Source of the DNA: Haloferax litoreum
GTDB lineage: Archaea > Halobacteriota > Halobacteria > Halobacteriales > Haloferacaceae
DNA: 64,000 bases
NCBI RefSeq assembly: GCF_009674605.1
Contig: NZ_WKJO01000001.1
Coordinates: 930,001 to 994,000, forward strand
Direction of reading: 5' to 3'
Of this stretch, positions 53,199 to 62,512 are shown in pieces. The notes beneath the pieces were generated by a model, which was not told the origin of the DNA, made no database searches, and saw nothing but the letters and a program-made list of their open reading frames with translations. Both the position numbers and the translations under genes were made by a program. How positions within the stretch are numbered: the first letter of the stretch is position 1; the number at the start of each line of letters is the position of its first letter.

Positions 53199-54395
53199 AT
53201 GGACAGTGTGTTTTACCAACTTGGGAGGCTCTCCCGTCCATCCTCGGGAGCGGAGTCCTCGGCAGCAGTCGGGAGTTCCTCACGCGTCCCACGTTGGCTT
53301 GGTCCCCTCGCACTCGCGGTGATGGTGTTCGGTATCGCCGTCGTCGTCTTCCCCGTCACGCCCCTGACGCTCGTCGGGTACGTCGTCCTCGCACTCGCCA
53401 TCGCGGCGGTGTACGACGCCGTCGAAATCGTTCAGGCGTACGAGAAGCGGACGCTCAGCGTCTTCGGCGAGTACAAGGGAATTCTCGACCCGGGTATCAA
53501 CTTCATCCCACCGTTCGTCTCGAAGACCTACCGCTTCGACATGCGGACGCAGACCCTCGACGTGCCCTCCCAAGAGGCTATCACCGAAGACAACTCACCG
53601 GTGACCGCCGACGCCGTCGTCTACATTCGCGTGATGGACCCAGAGCGCGCGTTCCTCGAAGTCGACAACTATCGACGGGCCGTCTCGTTGCTCGCACAGA
53701 CGACGCTCCGTGCCGCCCTCGGCGACATGGAACTCGACGATACGCTGGCACGGCGTGACCACATCAACGCGCGCATCCGCCGCGAACTCGACGAACCCAC
53801 CGACGAGTGGGGCGTCCGCGTCGAGTCCGTGGAAGTTCGTGAAGTGAAACCCTCTGCGGACGTTGAGAACGCGATGGAACAGCAGACTGCCGCCGAGCGT
53901 CGCCGCCGCGCCATGATTCTCGAAGCGCAGGGTGAGCGTCGCTCTGCCGTCGAGAAAGCGGAAGGTGACAAGCAGTCGAACATCATCAGCGCACAGGGGA
54001 AGAAAGAGGCCGCCATCCTCCGTGCACAGGGTGACGCCATCTCGACAGTCCTCCGCGCCCGCGCCGCGGAGTCGATGGGCGAACGCGCCATCATCGACAA
54101 GGGAATGGAGACGCTGGCGAGCATCGGCACGTCGCCGTCGACGACGTACGTCCTCCCGCAGGAACTCACCTCGCTGCTCGGTCGGTACGGACAAGGTCTG
54201 ACCGGGTCCGACGTACAGAGCGCCGCCGGCCTCGAGAGTCAATCGTTCGACGCGGAGACCCGACAACTGCTCGGACTCGACAACATCGACGACATCCTCG
54301 GTGAACTCGACGACTTCGAATCGAAAGAGTTGGACACCGACGCAGTCGACATCGAAATCGAAGACGGCGGCGTCGAGACGGAGTCGCAGAAGTAA
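53199..54395 (+). CDS. SPFH/band 7 (stomatin-prohibitin) membrane protein
   Basis: A 398-residue protein with two N-terminal spans (residues 35-75), then an SPFH domain: FGEYKGILDPGINFIPPFVSK, MRTQTLDVPSQEAITEDNSP and DNYRRAVSLLAQTTLRAALG. A coiled coil rich in Arg/Glu/Ala (AAERRRRAMILEAQGERR) follows, then an acidic tail. Archaeal members may cluster membrane proteases or ion channels. GGTTTATTCG at about 53167-53176 is a TATA box 25-30 nt before ATG 53199, so the mRNA is probably leaderless. Confidence 0.93.
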   Translation: MDSVFYQLGRLSRPSSGAESSAAVGSSSRVPRWLGPLALAVMVFGIAVVVFPVTPLTLVGYVVLALAIAAVYDAVEIVQAYEKRTLSVFGEYKGILDPGINFIPPFVSKTYRFDMRTQTLDVPSQEAITEDNSPVTADAVVYIRVMDPERAFLEVDNYRRAVSLLAQTTLRAALGDMELDDTLARRDHINARIRRELDEPTDEWGVRVESVEVREVKPSADVENAMEQQTAAERRRRAMILEAQGERRSAVEKAEGDKQSNIISAQGKKEAAILRAQGDAISTVLRARAAESMGERAIIDKGMETLASIGTSPSTTYVLPQELTSLLGRYGQGLTGSDVQSAAGLESQSFDAETRQLLGLDNIDDILGELDDFESKELDTDAVDIEIEDGGVETESQK

Positions 54396-54738
54396 CTGCG
54401 TTTCTCGGACGCGGAACACGCCGTGAACGGCGTGTCTACCGTCGAAGAAGATGGCCGCTCGACGAGTTCGACACCGTCCTGCGGTCTCATCCCCGATACC
54501 ACCAGACTGTTCCCTCCCGGGAGAGCCCCCAGCGACCGTTTCTCGTATTCCTCCCGATACGAGTCGAATCGCATCCGCTTTCCCACCATGTCTGCGGCGG
54601 TCCGCAGACAGTCCAAATGTTGTCTTAGTAACTATTAGTCGCGTGCGAACGTTCTCAGACGGCGAGAGTCGGTGGTAACGAGGAGGTACACAAACCACGG
54701 TGAGTAAGTGAACGGTCGCGGAGGTGAGGCGACTCGAC
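54396..54738. other. Gene-free gap after the SPFH gene
   Basis: No gene is supported in this gap between convergent genes. ACACGCCG-TGAA-CGGCGTGT (54416-54435) is a perfect 8-bp hairpin 20 nt after the SPFH stop and could stabilise or end its mRNA. The rest has short, unrelated open frames only and a mildly AT-rich piece near 54620-54635. Confidence 0.5.
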
Positions 54739-55179
54739 TTACTCGTCGTCGCTCGCCCGGACCGTCAAGACGGGCGCGGACGACTGCCTGACGACGCGTT
54801 CGGTGACACTACCGATGAGGTAGTGGTCGAGGCCAGTGCGTCCGTGGGTCGCCATCACGACGACGTCGATGTCGGCGTCGTCGGTGTACTCGGCGATGAC
54901 CGAATCCGGGACGCCCTCTTCGACGATTCGCTCTGTCTCCACGTCGTCCGGGAGTGCGTCGATAGCGGCGTCCACCGCCGCTTCGGCGCGTTCGTGTTCG
55001 GACTCTCTCCACACGTCGGGTGCGATGCCCGCGGACGGACTCTCGAAGCGGTTGCGCGAGTCGGCAACCGACAGGACGTGGACCGTCGCTTCGTACGTGT
55101 GTGCGAGCGTCGCGGCGTGTTCGATAGTCGCTTCTGTCGCGTCACTACCGTCGGTCGGGAGCAGGATGTGGTCGTACAT
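54739..55179 (-). CDS. Universal stress protein (UspA family)
   Basis: A 146-residue UspA protein. YDHILLPTDGSDATEATIEH starts the fold and the ATP-binding pattern G-2x-G-9x-G(S/T) is seen in THGRTGLDHYLIGSVTERVV. It is probably an ATP-binding regulator dimer. It follows the TauE/SafE gene on the same strand after 39 nt; UspA proteins often accompany transporters in haloarchaea. Confidence 0.93.
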   Translation of the reverse strand: MYDHILLPTDGSDATEATIEHAATLAHTYEATVHVLSVADSRNRFESPSAGIAPDVWRESEHERAEAAVDAAIDALPDDVETERIVEEGVPDSVIAEYTDDADIDVVVMATHGRTGLDHYLIGSVTERVVRQSSAPVLTVRASDDE

Positions 55180-55218
55180 GGGTTGGTTTGAAGGAAAACC
55201 GAATCTGTGGAGTGTCGG

Positions 55219-56304
55219 TTAGATGCCCGCTGCCATCAAGAACAGTGCGACGGAGATGACCGCGAAGAGGCCACCGACGAAGGTCTTGATGGTTTCAGTC
55301 TCAAGGGCGTTGGAGACGTACGGAGCGATTTGGCCGCCGAGGACCGTCGCGGGGACGGTGAAGACGACCATGTTCCACGGCGTGGAGGCGAGACTCAGCG
55401 AGTGGCCACCGACGAGTCCCCCACCGAAGACGTGGACGAGCGACGCGAGGATGGCCGTCAGTGCGACGACGATGTGGTTCGTCCCGATGGCGACGCGGAC
55501 GGGGACCTTCGTGCTGAGCATCGAGATGATGCCGAGTTCGCCGACACCGAAGCCAGCGAGTCCCTGGAACGTCCCACCGATGCTGTAGTTGGCGAAGCGG
55601 CGGAGGTAGCCGCTACGGGTGTATTTGTAGTCGTCACCCTCGCGGTCGACGCGGGTGACGGTGCCGTCGTCGTCGGTGCGGACGCCGGCCGGACCGAGCT
55701 TTCCGGGGTCGTTCGGAAGACTGGACGTGACGGTCCCACCGTCGGTCGCGGCGGCGTGTTCGGACCCGGAACTTCCGGGTTCTTCGTGCCCGAGGTCTGC
55801 CTTGAACAGCAGGTAAGAGGCCGCCAACAGCGCGATACCGAGAAGCGCGTGGAAGACGACTTCCGGGATGACGAACGAGAGCAGTGCGCCCCCGACGACG
55901 AACGGAATCGACCCGGCGACGAGGCTGAGGGCCAACCGCCGGTCCACGAGGCCGTACTGGATGAACGCCACGGCCGAACTGGAGAGGCCGAACGCTTCGC
56001 TGATGAGACCCACCTTCACGATGGTCGCGGGTTCGAGCGGGTGTGCGAGCACCGGGAAGATGAAGATGAGGAACGGGACGAACAGCGCCGACCCGCTGAT
56101 TCCGACCGTGTTCACGATGGTTGCTCCGAGGACGAACACCGGGAACAACCACCAGTAGTTGAGCCAGTAGTCCGTGCCGACATCGGTAGGTGTCGGTGCC
56201 ATGGTGAACACGGCGGCGATGAACAGCACGGGTGCGGTGAACACGAGGATGTGTTGATACTTCAGGAACGACTTCTGGACGTGACTGAGAGACTGAGAGC
56301 TCAT
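55219..56304 (-). CDS. TauE/SafE-family sulfite/anion exporter
   Basis: A 361-residue membrane protein with eight or more spans. VLFIAAVFTMAPTPTDVG, VNTVGISGSALFVPFLIFIFPVL and GTFQGLAGFGVGELGIISM with the repeated N-x-G-x-G patterns are those of the TauE/SafE family, which moves sulfite, sulfoacetate or similar anions. A charged loop of about 60 residues in the middle (EEPGSSGSEHAAATDGGTV onward) is soluble. It is upstream of and likely cotranscribed with the UspA gene. Confidence 0.9.
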   Translation of the reverse strand: MSSQSLSHVQKSFLKYQHILVFTAPVLFIAAVFTMAPTPTDVGTDYWLNYWWLFPVFVLGATIVNTVGISGSALFVPFLIFIFPVLAHPLEPATIVKVGLISEAFGLSSSAVAFIQYGLVDRRLALSLVAGSIPFVVGGALLSFVIPEVVFHALLGIALLAASYLLFKADLGHEEPGSSGSEHAAATDGGTVTSSLPNDPGKLGPAGVRTDDDGTVTRVDREGDDYKYTRSGYLRRFANYSIGGTFQGLAGFGVGELGIISMLSTKVPVRVAIGTNHIVVALTAILASLVHVFGGGLVGGHSLSLASTPWNMVVFTVPATVLGGQIAPYVSNALETETIKTFVGGLFAVISVALFLMAAGI

Positions 56305-56723
56305 GGTTCTCGTGGTTTTCAGTACGTTGTGACGTGCGCGTTCACTCCGATGGAGTGACGCGTCGAAAACAGATTAGCTACCGAATCGCCAGCGGATTCG
56401 CACCGCGTGCAAGGTTCATCCACCACAGACGGCGTGACCGACTCACATACCGGGGTCACCGGTCGCGAGTGGTCACCCGACGAGTCGAGCGACTCCGACT
56501 CGAACGACGGGAACATCTAGGTGATACCCCCGTTCGGGAAGGCGCGGTGAACGTTGTGTCCTGCTTGCTCGTCCGCAGCGTCCGCGAAGTTGCGGGTCAC
56601 GGTGAAACGGGCATAGCGAGGTTTGGGTAATAAATCTTGATACCGACCCCACTTTTGGGTACAGTCCTCACACCGACGCGCGTCGAAGAACCGGCGACAA
56701 GTGTGGCTACCCCTAGTCTGTAC
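56305..56723. other. Gap between the Nudix and TauE genes
   Basis: On the minus strand GATTTATTAC (about 56626-56635) is a TATA-like box that could start a transcript near 56600, giving either a 300-nt leader for the TauE gene or an independent RNA. A 65-codon minus-strand frame (56319-56516) starts MFPSFESESLDSSGD, but its codon use is not typical of the neighbours. Nothing else is supported. Confidence 0.4.
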
Positions 56724-57146
56724 TCAGTCTGATGGGTCCAACACCCGTCGAACGAGGCCACGTTCGTTCTCGTAGGTAAGAACGTCGAGCGCATCCGCGG
56801 GGGCGACCCACTGGCGCGCGTCCACCTCGTCGTTCGGGTCGAAGGGATGTTCGTCGACGAGGCGCATGTGCCAGAGGAAGACGCCTTTTGGACCACTCGC
56901 GGTGTCGACGTCGCCACCGACGTGGTACTGGTAGCGCCCGGCGAAGCGACCGCACTCGACCGAGCAGCGAGTCTCCTCGCGTACCTCTCTGACAGCAGTC
57001 TCGACAAGCGTCTCACCTGATTCGACCTTCCCCTTCGGGAGCGACCAGTCGTCGTATCGCGGGCGATGGACGAGACAGAGACGACCATCGTCGCGGCGGA
57101 GGAGGCCACCGGCGGCGAAGGTGACCCGATTCTGAGACGTGTCCAC
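56724..57146 (-). CDS. Nudix hydrolase
   Basis: A 140-residue Nudix protein. The box is GKVESGETLVETAVREVREETR, which fits GX5EX7REVXEE. The Trp/Pro block YDDWSLPKGKVE precedes it. The substrate is a nucleoside diphosphate linked to something else; MutT-like and diadenosine-polyphosphate types are both possible. The start is GTG at 57146, 1 nt beyond the uvrB stop, so the two are cotranscribed. Confidence 0.9.
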   Translation of the reverse strand: MDTSQNRVTFAAGGLLRRDDGRLCLVHRPRYDDWSLPKGKVESGETLVETAVREVREETRCSVECGRFAGRYQYHVGGDVDTASGPKGVFLWHMRLVDEHPFDPNDEVDARQWVAPADALDVLTYENERGLVRRVLDPSD

Positions 57147-57147
57147 G

Positions 57148-59232
57148 TCAGAACTCGTCCGGCGGCGTGAGGCCGTCGTCGTCTTCGTCGGGGTACTCGG
57201 GTGCGATACCGTCTTCGAGGGCGTCCACGTCGTACTCGCGGCGGAGTTTGTGGATTCGGTCGCGGATGTCGGCGGCGAGTTCGAATTCGAGGTTGTCGGC
57301 GGCCTCCTGCATTCGGTCTTCGAGGAACGCGATTTGCTCGACTGCCTCGTCCGCGTCCGCAGGTGCATCGCCCGAGACACCGCGGGTGTCCGTCTTGCTT
57401 CCGGGCAGGTTCGTCTCGCCGACTTCCTTCTCGATGGTCGTCGGCGTGTAACCGTGTGCTTCGTTGAACTGCTGTTGGATGCGGCGACGGCGCTGTGTCT
57501 CGGAGATTGCGGCGTCCATCGCGTCGGTTACCTCGTCGGCGTACAGGACGACTTCGCCGTTGACGTTGCGGGCCGCACGGCCCATCGTCTGGACGAGCGT
57601 CGTCTCGGAGCGCAGGAACCCCTGCTGGTCGGCGTCGAGGATGGCGACGAGCGAGACTTCCGGGATGTCGAGACCCTCGCGGAGGAGGTTGATGCCGACG
57701 AGGACGTCGATGTCGCCGAGGCGGAGCGACCGGATGAGTTCGTGGCGTTCGAGCGTGTCCGTCTCGTCGTGCATGTAGGCTACGTCGACACCCGCCTCTT
57801 CGAGGTACTCAGTGAGGTCTTCGGCCATGCGTTTCGTGAGCGTCGTCACGAGGACGCGCTCGTCGCGGTCGATTCGGTCGTCGATGCGAGCCATCAGGTC
57901 GTCGACCTGCCCGGACGCTTCCGTGACTTCGACCTTCGGGTCGACGAGGTGCGTCGGCCGGACGATTTGCTCGACGGTCTGGTCGGAGTGGTCACGCTCG
58001 TAGTCGCCGGGCGTCGCGGAGACGAACAGCATCTTCCCCGTCTTCTCTTCGAACTCCTCGAACGTCAGCGGGCGGTTGTCGTAGGCTGTCGGGAGGCGGA
58101 AGCCGTTTTCGACGAGCGAGTCTTTGCGGGACTTGTCGCCGGCGTACTGCCCCTTTATCTGCGGGAGCGTGACGTGCGATTCGTCGACGACGGTGAGGAA
58201 GTCGTCGGGGAAGTAATCGAGGAGCGTGTAGGGAGCGTCGCCCGGTTCGCGGTCCGAGAGGTGGACCGAGTAGTTCTCGATACCGGAGCAGTGGCCCGTC
58301 TCGCGCATCATCTCGATGTCGAAGGTGGTCCGTTCTTCGATGCGCTGAGCGGCGACGAGGTCACCCTGTCGCTGGAAGAACTTCACCCGTTCTTCCATCA
58401 GTTCCTCGATTTCGGAGATGGCCTGTTCCATCTGGTCTTCGGGGATGGAGTAGTGTTCCGCCGGGTGGACGAGGACGGCGGGTTCGGACGATTTGACCTC
58501 GCCTTCGAGGGGGTCGAGTTTCATCATGCGGTCGATTTCGTCACCCCAGAACTCGATGCGGACGGCGTAGCGGCCGTACATCGGGAACACCTCGACGGTG
58601 TCGCCGCGCACGCGGAACGTCCCGTGGTGGAAGTCCACGTCGTTGCGTTCGTAGTTCAGGTCCACGAGTCGCCCGAGTAACTCGTCTCGGTCGATGGCGT
58701 CGCCGACTTCGAGACGGAGGGACATGTCGGTGTAATTCTTCGGGTCACCGAGGCCGTAGATGGCCGAGACGGAGGCCACGACGATGACGTCGTCGCGGGT
58801 GAGGAGCGACCGGGTCGCAGAGTGGCGGAGGCGGTCTATCTCCTCGTTGATGGACATGTCCTTGTCGATGTAGGTGTCGGTCTGTTCGATGTACGCCTCG
58901 GGTTGGTAGTAGTCGTAGTACGAGACGAAGTACTCCACCGCGTTGTCGGGGAAGAGACTCTTGAACTCCTCGTACAACTGGGCAGCGAGCGTCTTGTTGT
59001 GCGCGAGGACGAGTGTCGGTTTCTGAATCTCTTCGACCACCCACGAGACGGTGTTGGTTTTGCCGGAACCGGTGACGCCGAGCAGCGTCTGGATGTCGGC
59101 ACCGTTCCGGTAGCCACGGACCAGTTCCTCGATGGCCTCGGGTTGGTCTCCCGCCGGTTCGAAGGGGGCCTCGACGCGGAATTCGCGTTCTGCCTCTGGT
59201 CTGTCGGCGGACAGGGGACCGGACTCGCTCAT
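57148..59232 (-). CDS. uvrB: UvrABC system protein B
   Basis: A 694-residue helicase-like damage verifier of nucleotide excision repair. Walker A is [16 protein letters not shown], the beta-hairpin [19 protein letters not shown], the DEAD-like box [10 protein letters not shown], motif VI region [11 protein letters not shown]-terminal UVR domain ([20 protein letters not shown]) binds UvrC. ATG 59232 is the family start; the open frame upstream to 59328 is not conserved-looking. The bacterial-type uvrABC set is normal in haloarchaea. Confidence 0.97.
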   Translation of the reverse strand: MSESGPLSADRPEAEREFRVEAPFEPAGDQPEAIEELVRGYRNGADIQTLLGVTGSGKTNTVSWVVEEIQKPTLVLAHNKTLAAQLYEEFKSLFPDNAVEYFVSYYDYYQPEAYIEQTDTYIDKDMSINEEIDRLRHSATRSLLTRDDVIVVASVSAIYGLGDPKNYTDMSLRLEVGDAIDRDELLGRLVDLNYERNDVDFHHGTFRVRGDTVEVFPMYGRYAVRIEFWGDEIDRMMKLDPLEGEVKSSEPAVLVHPAEHYSIPEDQMEQAISEIEELMEERVKFFQRQGDLVAAQRIEERTTFDIEMMRETGHCSGIENYSVHLSDREPGDAPYTLLDYFPDDFLTVVDESHVTLPQIKGQYAGDKSRKDSLVENGFRLPTAYDNRPLTFEEFEEKTGKMLFVSATPGDYERDHSDQTVEQIVRPTHLVDPKVEVTEASGQVDDLMARIDDRIDRDERVLVTTLTKRMAEDLTEYLEEAGVDVAYMHDETDTLERHELIRSLRLGDIDVLVGINLLREGLDIPEVSLVAILDADQQGFLRSETTLVQTMGRAARNVNGEVVLYADEVTDAMDAAISETQRRRRIQQQFNEAHGYTPTTIEKEVGETNLPGSKTDTRGVSGDAPADADEAVEQIAFLEDRMQEAADNLEFELAADIRDRIHKLRREYDVDALEDGIAPEYPDEDDDGLTPPDEF

Positions 59233-59321
59233 TGCCCCTTCGTTGGGAGTCTGCGTACTTGAGCGAGGCGGTGCTTGTCGTCGTGGGAACGGTTTTCCGC
59301 CGCGTCGTCGTATGAGACACC

Positions 59322-59591
59322 ATGACACGAGAAGAGCTTCAGACGGCGAGCCAGCTACTCAAAGAAGCTGCCGAAGCAACCGACGGGGACGTGCAAGCAC
59401 GCCTCTACGAGCAGTCCGACCAGTTGGCGAAACTCGCCGACCGCGAGCAGGGACCGGACCACGGCCGACTCGCCCGCCACATGACCGTCCTCCACGAACT
59501 CGCCGAGAGCCTCGACGGCGACGTGGCCGAGACGGTCCGCGAGGCCCGACAGCAAGTCCTCGAATACCGAAAAGGCGTTCCCGGCGTCTGA
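59322..59591 (+). CDS. Small acidic helical protein, unknown function
   Basis: An 89-residue protein of two long helices: [20 protein letters not shown] and [20 protein letters not shown] are similar to each other in spacing, a possible internal duplication. No metal or catalytic motif. I believe it is haloarchaea-specific. It is divergent from uvrB. Confidence 0.75.
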   Translation: MTREELQTASQLLKEAAEATDGDVQARLYEQSDQLAKLADREQGPDHGRLARHMTVLHELAESLDGDVAETVREARQQVLEYRKGVPGV

Positions 59592-59758
59592 CGGCCGTCA
59601 GACAGACCCCTTCGTTTCCACTGGAACGTGAAGGGTTGGCAAGCGCAGCAACGTCGCTGGGAGTGAGCCGTTCGGTGCCGATTTTCCTCGATGTCACACT
59701 CAGTAGCTCAGCAGCCATCTGACAGAAAACCTATACCACAGCGCTGGCCACACTGGCT

Positions 59759-61045
59759 ATGGACCGCCGGACAGCCCTCCAAACTCTCGCCGGCGTCTCT
59801 GCCCTCCTTGGCGGGTGTCTTTCGACACCTGAGTCAGCACCGTCCGAGACGCCCCCAAACTCACAGCCGCCAGCCACCGATAACGAGACGCTCTCCATCG
59901 TGAGTGTCGAAACGCCAACTCACGCGCTCCGATTGAACGAACTCGGTGCGTCGCCGAATTCGGTGTCCGCGTGGTTACACCTCTCTGACCGCGAACGAGA
60001 CGTACTCGAACAGGCAATTGACGGCGGCTACGAGACGGCAGACCCACCAGAGTGGATCGTCTCGTTCGTCTCATCGACGCCATACTTCTTTCGAGACGAA
60101 GAGTACTACCGGCTCGACAACCCGTTCCCACGTTACACGATTACAGGTGAGATTGTCACCGAGGAGTCCGTCAGCGGTCGAATCGCTTCGGGAGAGACGT
60201 ATCGGGAAGCAGTGACACACGACGGGGTGATTTCGACAGGAATCGCCCGACTTGCCCTTGAGGAGGGTGGCTACGAGACACGCTCCGTCTGGGACGGACT
60301 CCGCGAGTTCATCGAGACGTACGAGGCATTCGAGAATCCCTACGGGGAAGACCTCGTGAAACTCACACTGGAACACAACGACGCCGAGCCACCGTACACG
60401 ATTACAGCGACGCCAGTTCAGCCGACCGAAGTTACGGATTTCGAGATTTGGGATGCCACGAACGCCACTTCGGAAATTAGGTCGGTCGTTACGGCCGCCG
60501 GGAAGGTAGACGGACTGTATCAGATAGATACTCCTCCTGTGGAATTGGTCGACCAACTCGAATCGCATCAGTACGTCTACCTCGAGAATACATTCTACAC
60601 GACGTACGTCGAGACGCCAGGTGCGCTCCCCGTCTCGGTCGGTGCGTCACTCACCGACGACACTCTCTCCGACGGCGCGCGAATCGAACTCACGTTGACG
60701 AACCACGACGACGAGGAAGTCGAGATTGGGAGCGGTGCGCCGAGACCATTTGGTATCCTGCGGTTCCACCCGCGCGGAGAATCTGACCGGCGGGTTCTCC
60801 TCTGGACAGACGCATACGAGGAAAGTTCGCACGTCGAGACTGATGGTCACTCAATCGGACGGATTGAGGAAATCATGGAACTCACCCGTCTGAAGTCGGG
60901 CGAAACGGTCCGGCACGAGTTCCGCATCGAGGAGACGGACCTCCAACCCGGACGCTACGTTATCGAGAGCGATGTGCAAGTTTCGACCGCAGATGGCGAA
61001 GGTGGAGCCCTCCCGTACCGAATCGTGTTCTCGGTGCCCGAGTAA
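59759..61045 (+). CDS. Secreted lipoprotein, unknown function
   Basis: A 428-residue protein with an N-terminal export signal DRRTALQTLAGVSALLGGC: twin arginines followed by a hydrophobic stretch and a lipobox Cys20, so Tat export and lipid anchoring are likely. A Pro/Ser/Thr linker follows. The mature part has no domain I recognise; its last third (ARIELTLTNHDDEEVEIGSG) looks like a beta-sandwich. Base composition is visibly more AT-rich than its neighbours, consistent with acquisition. Confidence 0.8.
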   Translation: MDRRTALQTLAGVSALLGGCLSTPESAPSETPPNSQPPATDNETLSIVSVETPTHALRLNELGASPNSVSAWLHLSDRERDVLEQAIDGGYETADPPEWIVSFVSSTPYFFRDEEYYRLDNPFPRYTITGEIVTEESVSGRIASGETYREAVTHDGVISTGIARLALEEGGYETRSVWDGLREFIETYEAFENPYGEDLVKLTLEHNDAEPPYTITATPVQPTEVTDFEIWDATNATSEIRSVVTAAGKVDGLYQIDTPPVELVDQLESHQYVYLENTFYTTYVETPGALPVSVGASLTDDTLSDGARIELTLTNHDDEEVEIGSGAPRPFGILRFHPRGESDRRVLLWTDAYEESSHVETDGHSIGRIEEIMELTRLKSGETVRHEFRIEETDLQPGRYVIESDVQVSTADGEGGALPYRIVFSVPE

Positions 61046-61120
61046 GCCTGTCGCGAGAGTTCACCGTCAGTCACGGAAACGTCGCGAGCCAACACGAAAA
61101 CCCAGTACAAGCACACTGTC

Positions 61121-61163
61121 CCGCGAGCGAGGCCGAAGGCCGAGTCTCGCGGCCTTTTTTTTT
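61121..61163 (+). terminator. Hairpin-plus-T-run terminator after the lipoprotein gene
   Basis: CCGCGAG (61121-61127) pairs with CTCGCGG (61146-61152), enclosing GGCC-GAA-GGCC, and is followed by nine T residues at 61155-61163. This is the strongest terminator-like structure in the window and resembles a bacterial intrinsic terminator. Confidence 0.7.
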
Positions 61164-61170
61164 CCTCCAC

Positions 61171-61265
61171 CGTGAGACACGCTGCGTCTCACGAGCCTTC
61201 GTTCGCTACCGCTCACGAAGACAGCTTTTTCGAGGAGGGTTCCCGCAGGGCAGCGAAGGCTGCCC
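61171..61265. terminator. Further hairpins between convergent genes
   Basis: CGTGAGAC/GTCTCACG (61171-61178 and 61186-61193), CTTCGT/ACGAAG (61197-61202 and 61215-61220) and GGGCAGC-GAAG-GCTGCCC (61248-61265) stand in a row. The second is followed by CTTTTTCG, and on the minus strand the last is preceded by a T run (from GAAAAAGG). They can terminate transcripts from both sides. Confidence 0.55.
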
Positions 61266-61296
61266 GAGGAAACCCGACGACGAAAAAGGTGGGCGT

Positions 61297-61896
61297 CTAG
61301 CAAACGTTCTTCGGCTTGATGCCCATCCCCTCTAACGTCTCCACGTATTCGTCGTAGGCGGCCTCGACGACGGCGTCGGCGGCCTCTCGGGCGATAGCCT
61401 CGTCCTCGACGAGTTCGTCGACGGCGTCGGCGAGCGTGTCGAGTTGGGCTTGCAGGTCGGATTTGAGCGTGCGGAACGTGTCGGCCGCCTTCGGGTCGGC
61501 GTCGCCGATGAAGAAGCCGACCATCTGTTCGACTGTCTTCAACGAGACGAGCGCACGCGCGAGTGCGCCGCCGAGTCGTCCATCGGTCGTCTCGAACTCG
61601 GCGAGGACGTCGTAGACGTTCGGTTCGTCCGCGGCGGGTTCGGCACCGACCGTCTCGGCGTGGTCGCGGGCGGTGTCCGCGAGGTCCGAAAAGAGCGTCG
61701 AGGCTTCGCCGTTCGCCTCGTCGTCGCCCCACCACTCGAACAATTCAGCGGCGGCCATCGCCTCTGCGGCGGCAGCAGCACGAACGGCGTCGCCGCTCAT
61801 CTCGCCGTCGGTGACGGCGTACAGTGCCTTCGAAGAGCCGAGTCTGGAGAGGGGCGTCTCGTGGTCGTCGCGGAGGGAATCGAGGAGGTTGGACAT
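61297..61896 (-). CDS. All-helical acidic protein, unknown function
   Basis: A 199-residue, Ala/Glu/Asp-rich protein. It starts MSNLLDSLRDDHETPLSRLG and ends GIKPKNVC with a terminal Cys. Helix lengths and periodicity suggest a ferritin-like or four-helix bundle (inference), but no ExxH metal motif is visible. I do not assign a function. Confidence 0.75.
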   Translation of the reverse strand: MSNLLDSLRDDHETPLSRLGSSKALYAVTDGEMSGDAVRAAAAAEAMAAAELFEWWGDDEANGEASTLFSDLADTARDHAETVGAEPAADEPNVYDVLAEFETTDGRLGGALARALVSLKTVEQMVGFFIGDADPKAADTFRTLKSDLQAQLDTLADAVDELVEDEAIAREAADAVVEAAYDEYVETLEGMGIKPKNVC

Positions 61897-62086
61897 GTGG
61901 GTGTGTACGGTCGTTTCGGGTTTGTACCCATCGGCGGCGGCGAGTTCAGGTGGGAGTCTACGACGGGTGTTCGACGCTCGGTGAGCAGAGTCCTGTCAGT
62001 CGGTTCACGTATTTCACTCATTCTTCAGCGTACTCGTTTTCGCTCGTGGACAGGGTCCGCCGAACCCTGAACTCGGAGCGCGCTAT

Positions 62087-62386
62087 CTAGGACCCGTCAC
62101 CACCACCACCACCGATTGTGCCGTGTTTCGCCTTCATCTCTCGCTCGCGCCGATTGCGACGTTTCTCCTCGTCTGCTTTCTGTGGGTCGCTGTCACGTTG
62201 TCTTTCTTCTTGCCTCCGTGTCCGTCGCATCGCCCAACTCAGGACGAAGAGGGCCGTGACGAACGAGACGAGCGCGTGAATCGCGTAGGCCGTGCCACCG
62301 AGTACGAGGAACGACACCGCGAGTACGGTACAGAGCCCGACAGCGTACCCAAACCTGTTGAGTTGTTTCGAGGAGCCGTCCGACAT
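62087..62386 (-). CDS. Small membrane protein with basic tail
   Basis: A 99-residue protein with two hydrophobic spans (about residues 12-30 and 33-52), followed by a highly charged Arg/Glu/Lys helix (RRTRRQEERQRDSDPQKADE) and a Gly-rich end. ATG 62386 is chosen over 62425. The role is unknown; the tail could bind nucleic acid or membrane lipids. Confidence 0.7.
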   Translation of the reverse strand: MSDGSSKQLNRFGYAVGLCTVLAVSFLVLGGTAYAIHALVSFVTALFVLSWAMRRTRRQEERQRDSDPQKADEEKRRNRREREMKAKHGTIGGGGGDGS

Positions 62387-62512
62387 AGCAAGAGCTGAAA
62401 TCCCGGTGACAATAAATATGAACACCGTTTGACGGTGCCGCCGCTTCGACCGACGCGACTACAGGCTGCGATTCACACCACTGAAAGAGAAGAGTCCGAA
62501 CCGCGAAACCGC

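Noticed and set aside
57139-58680. A 513-codon open frame antisense to uvrB
   Set aside because: It is the mirror of a clear uvrB gene; antisense frames stay open in GC-rich DNA because stop codons are rare. Its protein is a Val/Asp/Arg-biased sequence with no family.
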